Both the position numbers and the translations under genes were made by a program. 64,000 bases of DNA, taken from Siphlonurus alternatus (lineage: Eukaryota > Arthropoda > Insecta > Ephemeroptera > Siphlonuridae). The notes beneath the pieces were generated by a model. The model was given only the letters and a program-made list of their open reading frames with translations. It searched no databases and was not told the origin of the DNA. Below, piece by piece: positions 14,012-27,034 of this stretch. The stretch spans positions 40,687,194 through 40,751,193 of the forward strand of contig OX463778.1 of the NCBI GenBank assembly GCA_949825025.1, written 5' to 3'. The number at the start of each line of letters is the position of its first letter. The stretch's first letter is position 1.

Positions 14012-14332
14012 AAAACAATATTGACATCAAAAATTTTTATTGCAGAAATGGATAGAGCGTGCAAAGTTATGCTACCCTGATTTTTTTCATATTTTTTAGA
14101 GCCCGGGAACTATTTTTAAAAAATTATTGAAAGTTCTTTTTGTGACGTCACGAGACGCCACTCCTTAAGAAAAAGTTAGGACTTGCCACCGCGTGACGTC
14201 ACAAAAAGAACTTTCAATAATTTTTTAAAAATAGTTCCCGGGCTCTAAAAAATCTGAAAAAAATCAGGGTAGCATAACTTTGCACGCTCTATCCATTTCT
14301 GCAATAAAAAATGTTGAGGTCAATACTCTATT
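14012..14332. mobile_element. Hairpin element, copy 1 (foldback MITE-like)
   Basis: The element is almost entirely inverted repeat. Arms of 139 bp (14012-14150 and 14194-14332) are near-complementary and enclose a 43 bp loop. Shared landmarks from the outside in are a GACCTCAA-type tip, TTTATTGCAGAAATGGATAG, GTTATGCTACC, AGCCCGGGAACTA, TTTTTAAAAAATTATTGAAAG, and TGACGTCA at the inner end of each arm. The left outer tip is degraded. It has no coding capacity, so it would be non-autonomous. I see no clear target-site duplication, and the superfamily is unknown. Confidence 0.85.
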
Positions 14333-16260
14333 AGGATGGTTTTTCGTTGTATGGTGGAGGCTGGAGGGTATGAGAAGGGTATAATGAGAAAGTAAAGGTG
14401 ATGAAAACCTCTATTGTGTGTTTTTCCTTATACAGTTTTCCCCGTCCCCCACCAATGCCTTTGCAGGTAATGTAACCAGATAGTTTTCAAAGTTTAATCT
14501 CTCATGTAACCACATGAGAAGAGAACTGAGGCTATTTGTGGGGAAACAAAACGAGACTGCATCAAATGATCTGTTTCAATTAAGTTTGGAATTAACTTCG
14601 CAGCAGCTTGGAAATGTTTTATCACGTGATCGATAATGATGTATCTTTTCTCTCTCTCTTCCCAAAAAGTATTTCCTTCAATTTAACAGCAACGTTTAGC
14701 TCGCAATAGACATTCTTACAGTCAAATAAATTTGGAGTATCTCCCGGAAGTTACTGAAAATTTTCGTATTTTCTGTTTGTATCTCAATCGTAAACTTTGA
14801 AAAAAGTTATGCGATACGAGGCAAGGAAGCCATGCTTATGAAATGCTAAGAAATGGAAATTTGATCAGGATGGAAACCTTGTACATACTTCCGGGTACAT
14901 TCAGTGACAAAAATGAAAATGTTTCCACAGTGAGATCAATCAACATTAATCGTGCAATATAAAAGATTGTTCCAGCTTAAATTGGATAGTAGTTCATTTT
15001 TATGTGAAACTTGCTGTACAATAAAATTTTATGAAAAAAACAACATAAAATATTTACATCATAATATAAATTTTGTGACTTCTAGACTCGCTATATATAA
15101 AATTTTATGGATTTCAGTTGTACTATATACAAGTCAAATAAAAGTACATATTGCTATATATTTTATTTTGATATACTCTATATTTTTTAGGACAATATGG
15201 TAAAGTTTCGTATAGAAGATGGTAAATAATAATAAAATATAGTCTCGTAGGTTATTTTATATTACACCTAGAATTTAACTGCTAGCATGATCTTTTTTGT
15301 TTGTGTAGACTTAAATTCAGTTTTCCCATAGAACTGTATTCCCGAGAGTAGTAATAAAATTTATTTACATCAAGTGCTGATGAAAGCAATACATTGTGAT
15401 GCGACTATACAATTACAACATATTCAAAATAAACTAAAAAAAAAAGTGATAAAATTCACTCAATTAATGGCAATAATGATTTAAGAATAACTGATCAACA
15501 TGATTTATCTGTCAAATGATATATTATATCTCTTAAAATGTAACATTGATCTACAACTTTCATGTATTATGGTGTACGTTATTAAAAATAAGCTTTATAG
15601 TTTATAATAAAAAATATATGTAAGTCTATATTTAAATTTATATACTTCATATTCGACTAAAAATTAAAATGCTGTTTTATATTATGTATATTTGTTAATT
15701 ATATAAAATTGTTTAACCCATGATGCACAATCTTTATAAAAATGCATGAAATGATAATAAATAGTAAAAAGTATTTGAAGTCGTATTGCTTTGGTGTTTT
15801 TTGAAGTTTCAAGAAAACTCATGAATAATATAGTTCGTTTGAAGTTTTCAATTTCATAGATGAGATGATATTTTTTCTTTCCTATATAGAGTGTACTCAC
15901 CAATGCTTTTTCAATCATTGATATGAATTCAGAGAGCACTTTGAAAGAAATAATTGATTATAATATTTTTTTTTTTAAATATATTATTTTTACCTTTTTT
16001 TAATAAGTCTTCTTTTTTTGTATTTTTCAATTTAAAATGAATAATTTTCTTTCATAATATCATATTGGAAAATTCACACAAAACAATAAAAAAACGCTAA
16101 CTTTATTTTCATTTTACTTATATACCATGAAATACAATTTATTTTATCGCTTTCTATTTTTTTTTAAAGTAATGATTTTTAAGTTTGATCTTGATTGAAA
16201 TTTAATAGTTTTATGGAGTAAATGTGTGGTATATAGTGATATGTGTTAGTGTGGTGATAC
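14333..16260. other. Mixed then AT-rich intron segment
   Basis: 14333-14950 is moderately G+C-richer, with a small stem TCATGTAACCACATGA near 14501-14516 and CTCTCTCT at 14650-14658. The rest is AT-rich with chance frames. Confidence 0.55.
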
Positions 16261-16740
16261 GTTAAAAAGAGAGAGAGACAGAGAGAAAGAGAGAGAGGAC
16301 GTTAGCTATGTAACTGCTGGTGCATCTCATTACAGTAGCAGCTGATAGCGGTTTGTCTGCGATGTTTGCTTGCCTATATTGTATATAACATGATGGGAGG
16401 AGTAACAGCATCAGTGTATACCAGTAGTAGTAGCACGAATGTGGCAGAGCATAATGGCTCTCGAGATAGACTACTATAGAGTACCAGTGTGCATGCAGTA
16501 CCAGTGTTCGTATAATATATATTTTGTTAAGAGAGGAGGCACCAGGCGGTGAACGAAGAGGTCGTGCGAGTACTTGATACCACTACCACCGTCCTTTTCC
16601 TCTCTTCTCTCACGTCCCTTATATATACCAGTAGCAGCTATCTAAACTCAACTCTAACAGTATGAACGAACGAATGAACATTGCTTTGCCTGTATGCATG
16701 CCTACCAACTGTACTTCCTACCCACATGAATAATGTCTTT
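16261..16740. other. G+C-richer island with GAGA run and repeated ACCAGTA motif
   Basis: An interrupted GAGAGA run (16268-16297), then ACCAGTA or TACCAGT recurring at about 16420, 16480, 16499 and 16627, plus AGTAGCAGC. No open frame of note. Candidate regulatory DNA. Confidence 0.45.
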
Positions 16741-17051
16741 AACACGTGTGTACATAAATATACCTTACTTTATTATATACACATTCTCTTCTCTAAAAGT
16801 TCAAATATTATCTAAAGAGTTAAATTTACTTAAGAGAATTAACTTACTGCATTAACAAATAGAATTTATAAAGTATATTATTATTATAATTAGTATTTTA
16901 ATATAATAATGTAGTAGTTTACTTTAAAATATAAGTAGTGTTTAATTTAATTAACATAATTTAACAATTTACTTTAAGTTATGTGGAAAAAGCTGTTATA
17001 ATGAATTGTATTAAAATTAACTTTATGTGTTAAAGTAGTGTTCTTCAATGC

Positions 17052-17082
<31 letters not shown>

Positions 17083-18149
17083 CATTTTTACTTAATTAAT
17101 TGGTTAATATTATACATCTACATATTTCAAGTAGTTTTATCGAGTCCTAATAAAAAAAAAGTTATTAAAGTTCACGTCATCCAGTTGATTATAAGTTAAA
17201 CCTTAGCTTTAAAAAATAAAGTACATAAAAGGAATTATTTTCTGGCTCGTAAAACGAAAGCAATTGAACAAATTAACTCAACTAAATTTTCTTTTAGATT
17301 TTGTTTTGAAGGGTCTCAAAAGTTTACCTTTATAATTATTATGGTGAAATATCAACCAAAAATTTAACACACACAACAGCAACTATAAGTTTCCTCATTA
17401 TGAAGGTCTGATGACTTTCTAAGTGTTGAGTTGGGGATAGGAATTATTTTATTAAACTTACATAAAGTTTTCATTTCACGGTTCTTTAAATAGTTTTTTT
17501 ACTCAATTTATATTTTGATTATTTCTATGTACCCCTTGAGTAAACATTGCTTTGAGCTTAAGTATACGTTCAATAACATTATATGACTAAATATAACATA
17601 ATAATAAATAAATTTCTACCTTTGAAATTATTTTTATTTACATAAATCCGAATTTGTAATGTCGAAAGTAATTGAAATTTGTTGTAAACATTCATCTATT
17701 GAGCAATATAATCCAGATTAGTGCTTCAAACACAACTCGATTTCCATGAAATCGGGTGTATTTTAATTCAATTCTTGTACTATATGGCTTTTATTGTGTT
17801 CCAAAATGTTATAAACAATATATAATGGGAATGTTGTAAAGGCCAAAGTAATTTCTATTTGTTTGATCTCATTGTTGACTTGATAAGTTTCTTTACTGAA
17901 TATATTAGTACGTACAAGCCCTCTCTCGTAAATTGCTACATTCATCCACCAATTTTCTGCGTTATATTGTCTTTTTGATGGGGGTACAATTCAATTAATT
18001 TTAGTGGGAATAATAAGGCCCCCTAACAGCCTTTAGATTTTTAAATCTGCGTCACGTTTCTACGGTTTCTATATGCTTAAAAATGAGAGGTGTATTTAAA
18101 AACTAACGACAAGAAAAATTAATGCAATAACTAATGTCCATTAGTACGT
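16741..18149. other. AT-rich intron segment
   Basis: Contains the T23 run at 17052. The 60-codon minus frame 17763-17945 is not supported as a gene. Confidence 0.65.
17052..17074. repeat. 23-base T run
   Basis: Homopolymer in AT-rich DNA. Similar T runs occur at about 36819-36833, 51951-51969 and 52171-52193. Confidence 0.9.
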
Positions 18150-18471
18150 AATGGAGTACCGACCTCAACATTCTTTATTGCAGAAATGGATAGAAGGTGC
18201 AAAAATATGCTACTCTGAATTTTTTCAGATTTTTCTGAGACCGAGAACTATTTTTAAAAAATTATTGAAAGTTCATTTTGATGATGTCACGAGGCGCCTC
18301 TTCTTAAGAAAAGGATAAGACATTAACGCCTGTGACGTCATAAAACGGACTTTCAATAATTTTTTAAAAATAGTTCCCGGTCTCAGAAAAATCTGAAAAA
18401 ATTCAGAGTAGCATATTTTTGCAACCTCTATCCATTTCTGCAATAAAAAATTTTGAGGTCGGTACTCCATT
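18150..18471. mobile_element. Hairpin element, copy 2
   Basis: This is the same family as the elements at 14012 and 40576, and it has the cleanest tips. The left end reads AATGGAGTACCGACCTCAA and the right end is its exact complement. Arms are 18150-18289 and 18333-18471. The inner palindrome is TGATGTCA (one change) on the left arm and TGACGTCA on the right. An open frame on the minus strand at 18273-18485 is only the hairpin arm read through. No obvious target-site duplication flanks the tips. Confidence 0.87.
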
Positions 18472-19830
18472 CTGAAACACTGCACATTGTTATTATAATA
18501 TATTATATAGCTTTATGTTAGGTAGGTAGGAGGGTAGGAGTTAGTTAGGTATACTTATAGTACTATATATAGTACATGGGATAGATCTGACTGACATCGT
18601 AAGCGTTTAATAGTTACTTTATTTGTACCTTTATTACAGTTTTAGAGGCTGTTAAAGAAACTTTTAAGTTCACCAAACCTCAATAAACTGTGTGAAAATG
18701 CCCATAAATAGAACAGGGGTAGATATCGTATTGTCCCAAAGTTTACGTTATATCTATATATACCTTCATGCAAATCAGGCATTAAATTATACATTATTCT
18801 ATTAATTCTATTATTATCACTGAAACAATTGATATATTAGCCATATATATTGATGATGTTTGCTAGGTAATAGCATGAACTTTGAGGAATTGTGTGACAA
18901 TGACGGACTCCTACCTCACTGTTTAACCACAAGCTCACATAATACACACGCTGCAAAAACTTGCGTTATTTTTTCATCAGACACTTATCGAGCACTTGAA
19001 GTGCTGATTTCCATTACTGAAATAACTCCATTTTTGGCAGTGTACGATACAATGTCAGTAATTTAGGACGTACTATAACATATTGGTTTCATTAGTAAAT
19101 TACACACATAAATTTAATCATAAAGTTACAAGTAATCTGACGATAACTTTTATATTGCTGGCCAACGATAAAATGTGATAATAACATTGTGTAACATTAC
19201 TTCAGTATTTGTAATGAAGTTTCTAAATTAGAGTGCAAGGAAATCTTGCAAGTCTGGTAGAGAGCGATAATTAAATTGAGTGTAGAATGAGATGGGACAG
19301 AACCACGTGACTCAAACAGAAACTTCGGCGTCGTCTTGGTTGTCATGACAACAAGCGTCGTGTCACAAAAACGTGCGTAAGTAAACACGTCATGAATAAT
19401 AGACCATTCATGTAAATAAGGGCCCCCCACAGAGAATTAATGAAGCAAAAGAGTGATTTAAAGTCACTTATTTAGTAAATATTTATGCAAGTCTTCAGTG
19501 CCTTAATTTATTTCATTTAAGAAAAGAATAATGAAAATAAAACGTCTTAGTTACAATTTTAGATATTATTTTATGACTTCGTCAAATTAACATAATATTT
19601 AATTATTTCTCAATTACTTGTATGTTATGCATATACAGTACATACAATACACAATATAGTATATTCACTGATGTATATAAGCATTCTATTGAAAATCAGT
19701 GTGTCGTAAATTTACTCACTATATATAATAGATATATAATAAAAGCTAGCATATTATACTTGAATATTATTGTATAATATTATATATATATGTATATATA
19801 TATATTATATAGTTCATAAATGGAGAGTGA
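18472..19830. other. Intron segment, mostly AT-rich
   Basis: GTTAGGTAGGTAGGAGGGTAG-like tetranucleotide slippage at 18514-18550. Small chance frames at 18860-19066 (+) and 19197-19430 (-) have no recognised family. Confidence 0.55.
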
Positions 19831-20060
19831 AGCATGAAAAGCAGCGGGAACTTCATGTGGAGGCGTATAGCAGTCTGGTAGGAGGAGAGTGCGGTGGTGC
19901 GGCGAGAGAGATGGTCACGAATCTCCGCCCCCCCCCCCCCCCCTCCCGGGTGTCCGTGGTGTTGGGCAGCCCTTGTTGTCTCCGGGCAACATCTGCAAGC
20001 TACCCCACCCTCTCAACCCTACCAAACCACAGCCGTCCCTAACGTTAGTTTCTACCAACG
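19831..20060. other. G+C-richer island with C16 run
   Basis: GGAGGAGAGTGCGGTGG followed by about 16 C (19928-19943) and CTCCCGGG. Four overlapping frames in three phases on both strands show that none is special. Confidence 0.5.
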
Positions 20061-21420
20061 TGACTATACGTATAATATATAGCACTGACTTAATATTCAA
20101 CAGATATAACAGTATTTAATTTAAAACTTATTAATAAGAAAATTTTCTTTTAAAAAAATTCTTGTGAAAACTTTTTAATAAATAAATTATAATATTTTAT
20201 TATCAATATACGTTTGTTTGTAAATGTAGAATGAAGATAAAGAGAAACCATCTATACATGTGGAACACAATTAAGTTAATTTGATTCTTGATTCGATCCC
20301 TGAATGTGTATTTAATAAAAACAAACCTATTATTTTTTCATGATGCAAATTTTAAATTTCATGTTTTGTCTTCAGTTAAGCATAATTAATTATTACTTTA
20401 AATTCTCCATCAAATTATTATTTTGTTTTATTTTTCTATGGAAGTTTTTAGCGAGCGTTACAGTTATAATATATATTATTATCACAAGAAAACTCCAAGA
20501 TTTTTTTTATAAATAAGTCTTGGGTTCAATTCCTTGAGGAACATTCAATGTATTTTTTTATTTCACTGTATTTTATAAATCGCTTGTTATTTGAACAGTT
20601 TGTTTTTATTTGGTCAATACGGGCAAAATATTTGTGACATCTCAGATCAAATACTTTTTCGATTGCCTCTGGGGAAAAAATTATGTATCCTCTGTAAATT
20701 TACATTGAATTTTCTGTATATATATAGATACGTCTGTATATTATAAAACAGTACAAAAAAAAAAAAAACAATGCCAATAAAATTAATATGATCAAAGAGC
20801 ACACATAAAAATAACTTAGTTAATACAAAGCACAAGGATGCTCAGTATTTTGTATCGGTATTTATCGGTAAAGGTAATCCCATTGCACGAGTACTCTTTG
20901 ATATAAAGGCATGAGGAAAATGAAAACAATTTATTGATAAATTTAGAAATTGCTAATACGAAAATTTACAAACTAAATCTTTTCAATTTTACGTCATTTT
21001 TTTAACTTCTGATGTTTTCATTTCAGATTTTTTTTTGTGAAGACGATATAAGTTTAAAATAACACAAGTTAAAAATAAATAAAAGTTTAAAATTTCACAC
21101 AAAAATCATAACAAGTACAATTATTATGAGTGTTGGTATTTTTTGGTGTTATTGTTATAAACAAAACTAGGATGGTAAACAAAAATATAAAGCCTAAAAA
21201 GGTACAAAAATATAGCTGTTAGTATATATTTATACATTTTTACTGTAAAGAAGAGACATAAAAACACAATCAAGATATTAAAATAAAAAACAGGGGTAGT
21301 AAAAAAAATTGTTAAATAAATTATTTTAGATACACTTAAGTAGAGTAGAAAAACGATACATACTTTACATAGAAGTTTAGAATTTATGTGTGTAACTAAT
21401 ATTAGTAATATATAGACTAT
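20061..21420. other. AT-rich intron segment
   Basis: Nothing supported. Confidence 0.65.
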
Positions 21421-21813
21421 TATACGACTAGGTTAAGGACTATATGGATATAGAGGGGGGATAAGGCAGGTATTGGGGTTAGTATATACTATGTTGGTTG
21501 CTGCTGCTTTTGCCACACTACCTGTTAGCATCAAGTGGTTAGAAAAGAGGGGGTATGCGGGTGGAAAGGGTTGTTTGGGGGGGGGGGAGGACGGGGGGGG
21601 GATCTAAGGATATAGGGTCTATATAGGGAACAAGTTAACACAGTAAAGAAGAAGGGTATCAAACTTCTCCTTCCTCACCTCACGGGTATTGCATCAGCAG
21701 ACGACCATTTGACCGTGTGATATAACATTATTTTATCCAAGCTACCTACAGGAGGTATCACAAGCCGCCTGCCTCCACCTCACCTGTTATATCTCGTTCA
21801 AGCTTTACGCCTA

Positions 21814-21819
<6 letters not shown>

Positions 21820-21893
<74 letters not shown>
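21820..21893. repeat. CT microsatellite, about 37 units
   Basis: An uninterrupted TC dinucleotide tract of 74 bp sits inside a G+C-richer island. A second CT tract in the same orientation lies about 210 bp further on. Confidence 0.97.
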
Positions 21894-21896
<3 letters not shown>

Positions 21897-22101
21897 CCTC
21901 ATATAAGACTAGCCTGACTAGAGTTTACCCAACATGCTTTTCCCAAGAGAGAGATACAAGCAAGCTGCACACTGAGGAAGAAGAGACAAGGGTAGGTCCA
22001 GTGAGGGTAGTTTATGTCTTTTTCTCCTGCTACTGTTGCTGTATATATGCGGATACTGTTGCTATAGTTTGCTATAAGCTCACACAGATAAGCTGCACGA
22101 T

Positions 22102-22102
<1 letters not shown>

Positions 22103-22171
<69 letters not shown>
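22103..22171. repeat. CT microsatellite, about 34 units
   Basis: An uninterrupted CT tract of 69 bp, the partner of the tract ending at 21893. It generates the SL-repeat frame at 22001-22255. Confidence 0.97.
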
Positions 22172-22174
<3 letters not shown>

Positions 22175-22250
22175 CTCACTGCTGGACCATACTTGATAAC
22201 ATACTACAAGTGCTTGCTTGCTAGCTTTATCCTTTATCCTTTACCTTGTT

Positions 22251-22900
22251 TGTAGGTGCATAATATATATATATGAGAAAATGTGACTATGGTTAAGGAA
22301 ATTGTTACTTTTAACTCTTTGAAAAGAAAGGAGATGACATAACTGTTACAGGTATATAAACTTTATAGTATAATAATTATATTAATATAAATTTACTTAT
22401 GTATACAAAGGTGCTTCCTTACATTAATATTCTATATAACATGCAACACAATGTTTATATTACTAACTTTAAAAAAACAAAACAAAACATGATAAAGAAA
22501 TCTTTATATTTTTTTTAAAGCTCTTACCATTGAACGTTGCTATGTTATATGTATAAAGAAACTCACTTTATCTTATTATCAGTGTTCCACTTAAAAACGT
22601 ATATGATTTATAATTACATTTAAAGTCTTATAAAAACTACAACTCAATTAATTATATATAATGTGTTTAATGGTCTTTTAAGCATAAATAGAGTAAAAAT
22701 TTATCTTGTAAAATACGTTTATTTTTTATTTTTATACAGCATTTTAATTACTGCTATTAAAAAGTAACTATAACGTGCTCTTTTTTTCAACAAAAACTTA
22801 AATAGTTTCTTTTTTTTTTTCTAACCAAATAATTTAATTTGAAGTTTTACTGGTGTTTTGAATTTGTAAATTTTTAATAATAGTTTCCCATAAGGAAAGA
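22251..22900. other. AT-rich intron segment
   Basis: Nothing supported. Confidence 0.6.
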
Positions 22901-23210
22901 AAAAAACTCTATGTTGTTGCAATATGGTGACCGCCTAATGCGTGTTTGATGTGACCTCACCAAAGGTTTGTTATAAAAACAATGACCCCTGTGCAGCTTC
23001 TCCATATTATAGCTTGGACCTTTTGTGCTTATGACGTCACGTCCGCTAAGTTATTATTCGTGCTCTGTGTGCAGCCGGAAATTTAGTTTCTGGGCAGGAC
23101 TCCAAGCACAGAGAGAGACGATGTGAACAAGGGGGTAGGAGGGGGTGAACTTGGTAGCAATCTTCGCACAAAGACTAACACACAAAAAGCTACCAAACTG
23201 CCCCCTTTTT
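22901..23210. other. G+C-richer island with CRE core
   Basis: TGACGTCA at 23032, GAGAGAGA at 23110-23117, and GTGACC/GACCTCACC direct and inverted motifs near 22928-22965. No open frame. Confidence 0.45.
23032..23039. promoter_or_regulatory. CRE core TGACGTCA
   Basis: Within the G+C-richer island at 22901-23210. A second site lies at 23372-23379. Confidence 0.35.
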
Positions 23211-24360
23211 TATATATATTATATATTTTTCAACAGGATTTTTTCGTATGAAGTAAGTCAACTTTATGACATTGGATCCATCAAGTTTTTAAACGATCCG
23301 CCTCTGTAATATAGCCTCAATAAAAAATCACTAAATTGGATTGAAAAAAAAATATTTTTTTGTTCAAATGATGACGTCAACCAATCACACTTGAAGATCA
23401 GACAGATTTGTAGTTTGCGTCAAAGATTTTTCTCCTTTCTTCTTTCATTATTCACTCAAACTTTTGGTTAAGTTTTAAATATATTGAAAAAAGATGCTAG
23501 GCATCATCATTATTTGAGAAGAACTTCTGTAACTACATCGATAAAAGATATCAGATATGACATTTTTATTATTTTTTTCCTTTTAAAATGGAAAATGTCA
23601 ATTTTCGAATTCATTTTTTTTTTTCTTTTACTTCACTTCAATCTATATAGTAAACAGACTGATGGTCAATACTGCCACGGTTCGCCAAGTGTGTCGCTCA
23701 TTTTAATGATTTTATTATAATACGGTAAGCTGGTATCACACTATGTGATTTCACTCTTGATTAAGCATAATTTTTTATCATCAGGGAGATATAGAGCATA
23801 TTTTAAATATTACTAAAAATTAAAAATATACAGGTGATTTCTATAGTACGAAAAAAATTTATAAATGAAAATTGTAAACAAATTTTCAAATAATCTAATT
23901 GTTAGTCAGGTAATATTGATTTCTGATTGGTTTAATTTATTGCCAATCAAAATTGAATGGAGATCTCTGAGTGTAACCTTAATTTAATATTACATGTTTT
24001 AGTATGTAAAAGAAGTGTCGCATGATTTTTTAACTACTTTTGGGAAAACAAACTTTTTGTGATGTTAAGTGATTTGTAGGTCGAGTTCTTTTTATTTTAT
24101 GAAAATATCACATTTCGATTATTTTTATAATAACAAATGGAACATTGTTAAATAAAATTTGCTGTTAACATTTCCAAGTAGATGTAATACCACAATGGAA
24201 ATAAATCCAAGGTTCATATTACCGTCAAAAACAAATTTATAATTATAAAATATTAATGAATTTATTGAACGAAAATATCCTCTTAGCTATTATTACATTG
24301 CATGTGAATGGAAAGGAATTATAATTGATCTTGACATGAAAAGGAGGTTGCTAACTATTG
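23211..24360. other. AT-rich intron segment
   Basis: A CRE core plus CCAAT at 23372-23385; otherwise nothing supported. Confidence 0.6.
23372..23379. promoter_or_regulatory. CRE core TGACGTCA followed by CCAAT
   Basis: The site reads GATGACGTCAACCAATCA. A CCAAT box directly follows the CRE core, the same pairing often seen in CRE/NF-Y promoters. No transcript start is evident nearby. Confidence 0.35.
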
Positions 24361-24900
24361 TTTGTTTCCAGCTTGTGGTATACATGTTATATAATGGGGG
24401 CTTTTTAGAGGTACGAATTGAAAAAGGTGGTAAAATAGGAGCTGCAAGCGAGGTTAACATTTATAAAAGTAGGCGTGGCTCCAGTAGCAGCAGCTAGTGC
24501 TACTTGGTAGTGCCATGTCGTGTCATGCAGAGATGTGATGTAGCATTACTGGAGGAAAATTTATGGCGTAAATCAGCGCCCGTTTCGCGCCCGACGTAGC
24601 ATTATATTTCATTTTCAAGTGAGGCCCCGGGAATAGAGCAAACGCCGTGGGGGTAAGAAGGGAGGGGAATGGGGGGTGTTGAAGTGGAAGAGGTTATGGG
24701 GAGAGGGGTGAACAGCAACTACTCCCACGTCACCTGGGGGGAAAATTTGTCCGCCCTCCTTCACTACAAGGCTGAGCTGCTGCTACTGCATGCACCTACT
24801 GCCACTGTTCCTTGCGAACGCGAGAATAAAAATATAATAAAAAAATGCTAGCAAGAGATAGGTTGAACGAGATATGACACGATTCCTCTCCGCTGCTATA
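24361..24900. other. G+C-richer island
   Basis: A small stem CCAGTAGCA ... TGCTACTTGG (24481-24506), the repeated phrase GTAGCATTA (24540, 24596), GCGCCCGTTTCGCGCCCG, and GCTGCTGCTACTGC near 24776. It is relatively CpG-rich. Short frames only. Confidence 0.5.
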
Positions 24901-25410
24901 CTACTGCTTTCCGCTACACAGAAAATATAATATATTTCATTTTTTTTTACAAAGTAGAGATTTACTCATTTTGAAATTCATTGTAATTGTTAAAATTTTA
25001 AAATGTTTATAATGCATTCTGCGTGTATAACTTTTATAAAATAAAAAAAAGTGAGAGAGAAAATTAAAAAGAAGAATGTAAGCACAAATATGAAGGACGT
25101 TATTAATAAAAAGAATTTTCATCTAATTTTTTTAATATTTTTATTTTATGAAAGTTTCTTTGTTCTTCTTAAAAATTCCTAGTTCTTTAAATATATTTGT
25201 AAGGAAATAAATTTTCTTTGTTTTAATATTTTTAAATTAAAAAATAACAAATTAAAAATTAATCTAAAAAAGAAAAAAACTCTATAAATACATCGACTCA
25301 GTACCCTTAATTTATGTGTTTTTTTGAAGTAAAAAATAGATCTTATTTTAATACATAAGTTTAAGATGAAATGTTCTATTTTGTGCCTATTTTGCTACAT
25401 TTCTATGCAA
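24901..25410. other. AT-rich intron segment
   Basis: Nothing supported. Confidence 0.6.
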
Positions 25411-25873
25411 ATAGAAACACTCATCACGTCAGCATGGCCATCAACAAGGACAATGTTGGTACCCCCTTTTCGCTTGGCGACGCGTGACATGACCGGACTG
25501 AGAGGAGACTAGGGACTCTAGCAGGCAGCAGGCTGCTGGTGGGGGTCTAGAGAAGCAAGCACTAGATAGAAAGGCGACGAAGAGATATCGGCCAGCAGTA
25601 GAGATGGCATGCAAATGTGACATAGAAAGGAAAGAAGAGAGATAGTCACAAGAGAAGAAGAGCTGAGTGAAACCTTTTGGTATGGCCGTAGGGCAGCTAC
25701 CATGCAGCCAACCACACTATGTAAAAATATAGCAAGCGATTCAGTAACATTTTCTTTCTTATTCTCTCTCTCTCTCTGTCTCTCTCTTCAATGCTTCATG
25801 AATGGCATGAATGATAAAAAGCGTGTAAAGACAAGAATAAAAAGCACACACATCGTTCGTTCAAACCAACAGT

Positions 25874-25911
<38 letters not shown>

Positions 25912-26215
25912 TCTTTCACTCTAGCTCACACTCTTATGCTTCTTTATCTCCTAGGAGACAAAAGGGAAAGATAGAAATGGTGTTTAGCAGCTCCTTCAAT
26001 ACTTGAGCTTGGAAATCACAATCCTCCTTCCCCTCTCTTTTTCTATCCTTCTCGTTTGCTGTATATAGCAGCTTCTCCATGCTTACTGCAGCACAAATCG
26101 TTCCTCACTAGCTTGCCTATGTGGATTCTCATGTAAAGCTCACGTCGGCTTATATTCCCTCACTCCAATGCTGAATTGCAACACACCACACCGCTAGCAT
26201 CAGCCAAGCGGATTG
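25411..26215. other. G+C-richer island with CTCT runs and A34
   Basis: GGCAGCAGGCTGCTGG (25532-25546), GGAAAGAAGAGAG, CTCTCTCTCTCT runs at 25763-25788 and the A34 run. Overlapping frames on both strands are short, with no recognised domain. Confidence 0.45.
25876..25909. repeat. 34-base A run
   Basis: An unbroken A tract at the right side of a G+C-richer island. It could be a retroposon tail, but I see no recognisable retroposon body or target duplication beside it. A simple A-run expansion is equally likely. Confidence 0.9.
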
Positions 26216-26985
26216 ACGTTACGTTATTCAACGATTTTTTTTTATGTTTGCCCGTGAGAAAATATATACAATTGATTTTTTTTATGGATTTTGATTAGAA
26301 TGTATATTTTTTTGTATTAATATAAATTTGTTATTATTGTTAACATATTCTTTGTTTTATGATTATATCAGGTGTATAATAAATCTCATTTTAAACGGTC
26401 TCTTAATTATCATATAACGTGACTTTTGAGAATTAAATCTTGTTATACTAATGGTATTATACCTCACTTTGACTTAATACATGCTAATGAGTAATTACTA
26501 CAGAATAAAAGAAAAATAAACATTTTATTCTGTATATTATAGTCATTATATGTATATTTAACAAGTTTAGTGCATATATGAAAAGAAATGTTTCGTAAGT
26601 TTTATGATTGGTGTTTGAATGTACAGTACGACAATTATGGATAGTTTTTTTTACGCTATACTTGAATAATATATATTTAATTAACTAACAAGTAAGTGCA
26701 AAATCGATAAATTCACTAATATTGAGTATGAAATAAGAGACATCATTTGTGATAGCTCACCTTCAATAATATGAAAACTCATTTTTTTTCCACCTGAACT
26801 AAACAGGATGATTGGTTCATCCTCAGAAAGATGAGAAAATATGTTGAAAGTTTAATTTTAGTTCATGAGTTATATTATTCAACTTACATTTGGCCAGCAA
26901 CTTAAATACATTTTTCAAAGATATTTTTGTTTCTTTAAAATTTTTATTGTAGACTTTCCACAAATGGGAATTCATTTTAATTTTA

Positions 26986-27034
<49 letters not shown>

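Larger units (their letters stand above)
21421..22250. other. G+C-richer island with two CT microsatellites and G runs
   Basis: The longest island on the left half. It has G runs near 21577-21601, GGTTGCTGCTGCTTTTGCC (21494-21512), and two long CT tracts. No protein recognised. CT/GA tracts of this kind are bound by GAGA factor in flies, so regulatory use is possible. Confidence 0.5.

Noticed and set aside
18273..18485. 70-codon minus frame
   Set aside because: It is the arm and loop of the hairpin element read through.
20515..20540. tRNA T-arm-like GGGTTCAATTCC
   Set aside because: No matching D-arm, anticodon stem or acceptor stem upstream.
25876..25909. A34 as the tail of a processed pseudogene or retroposon
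   Set aside because: No recognisable gene body, polyadenylation signal or flanking target duplication could be seen next to it.
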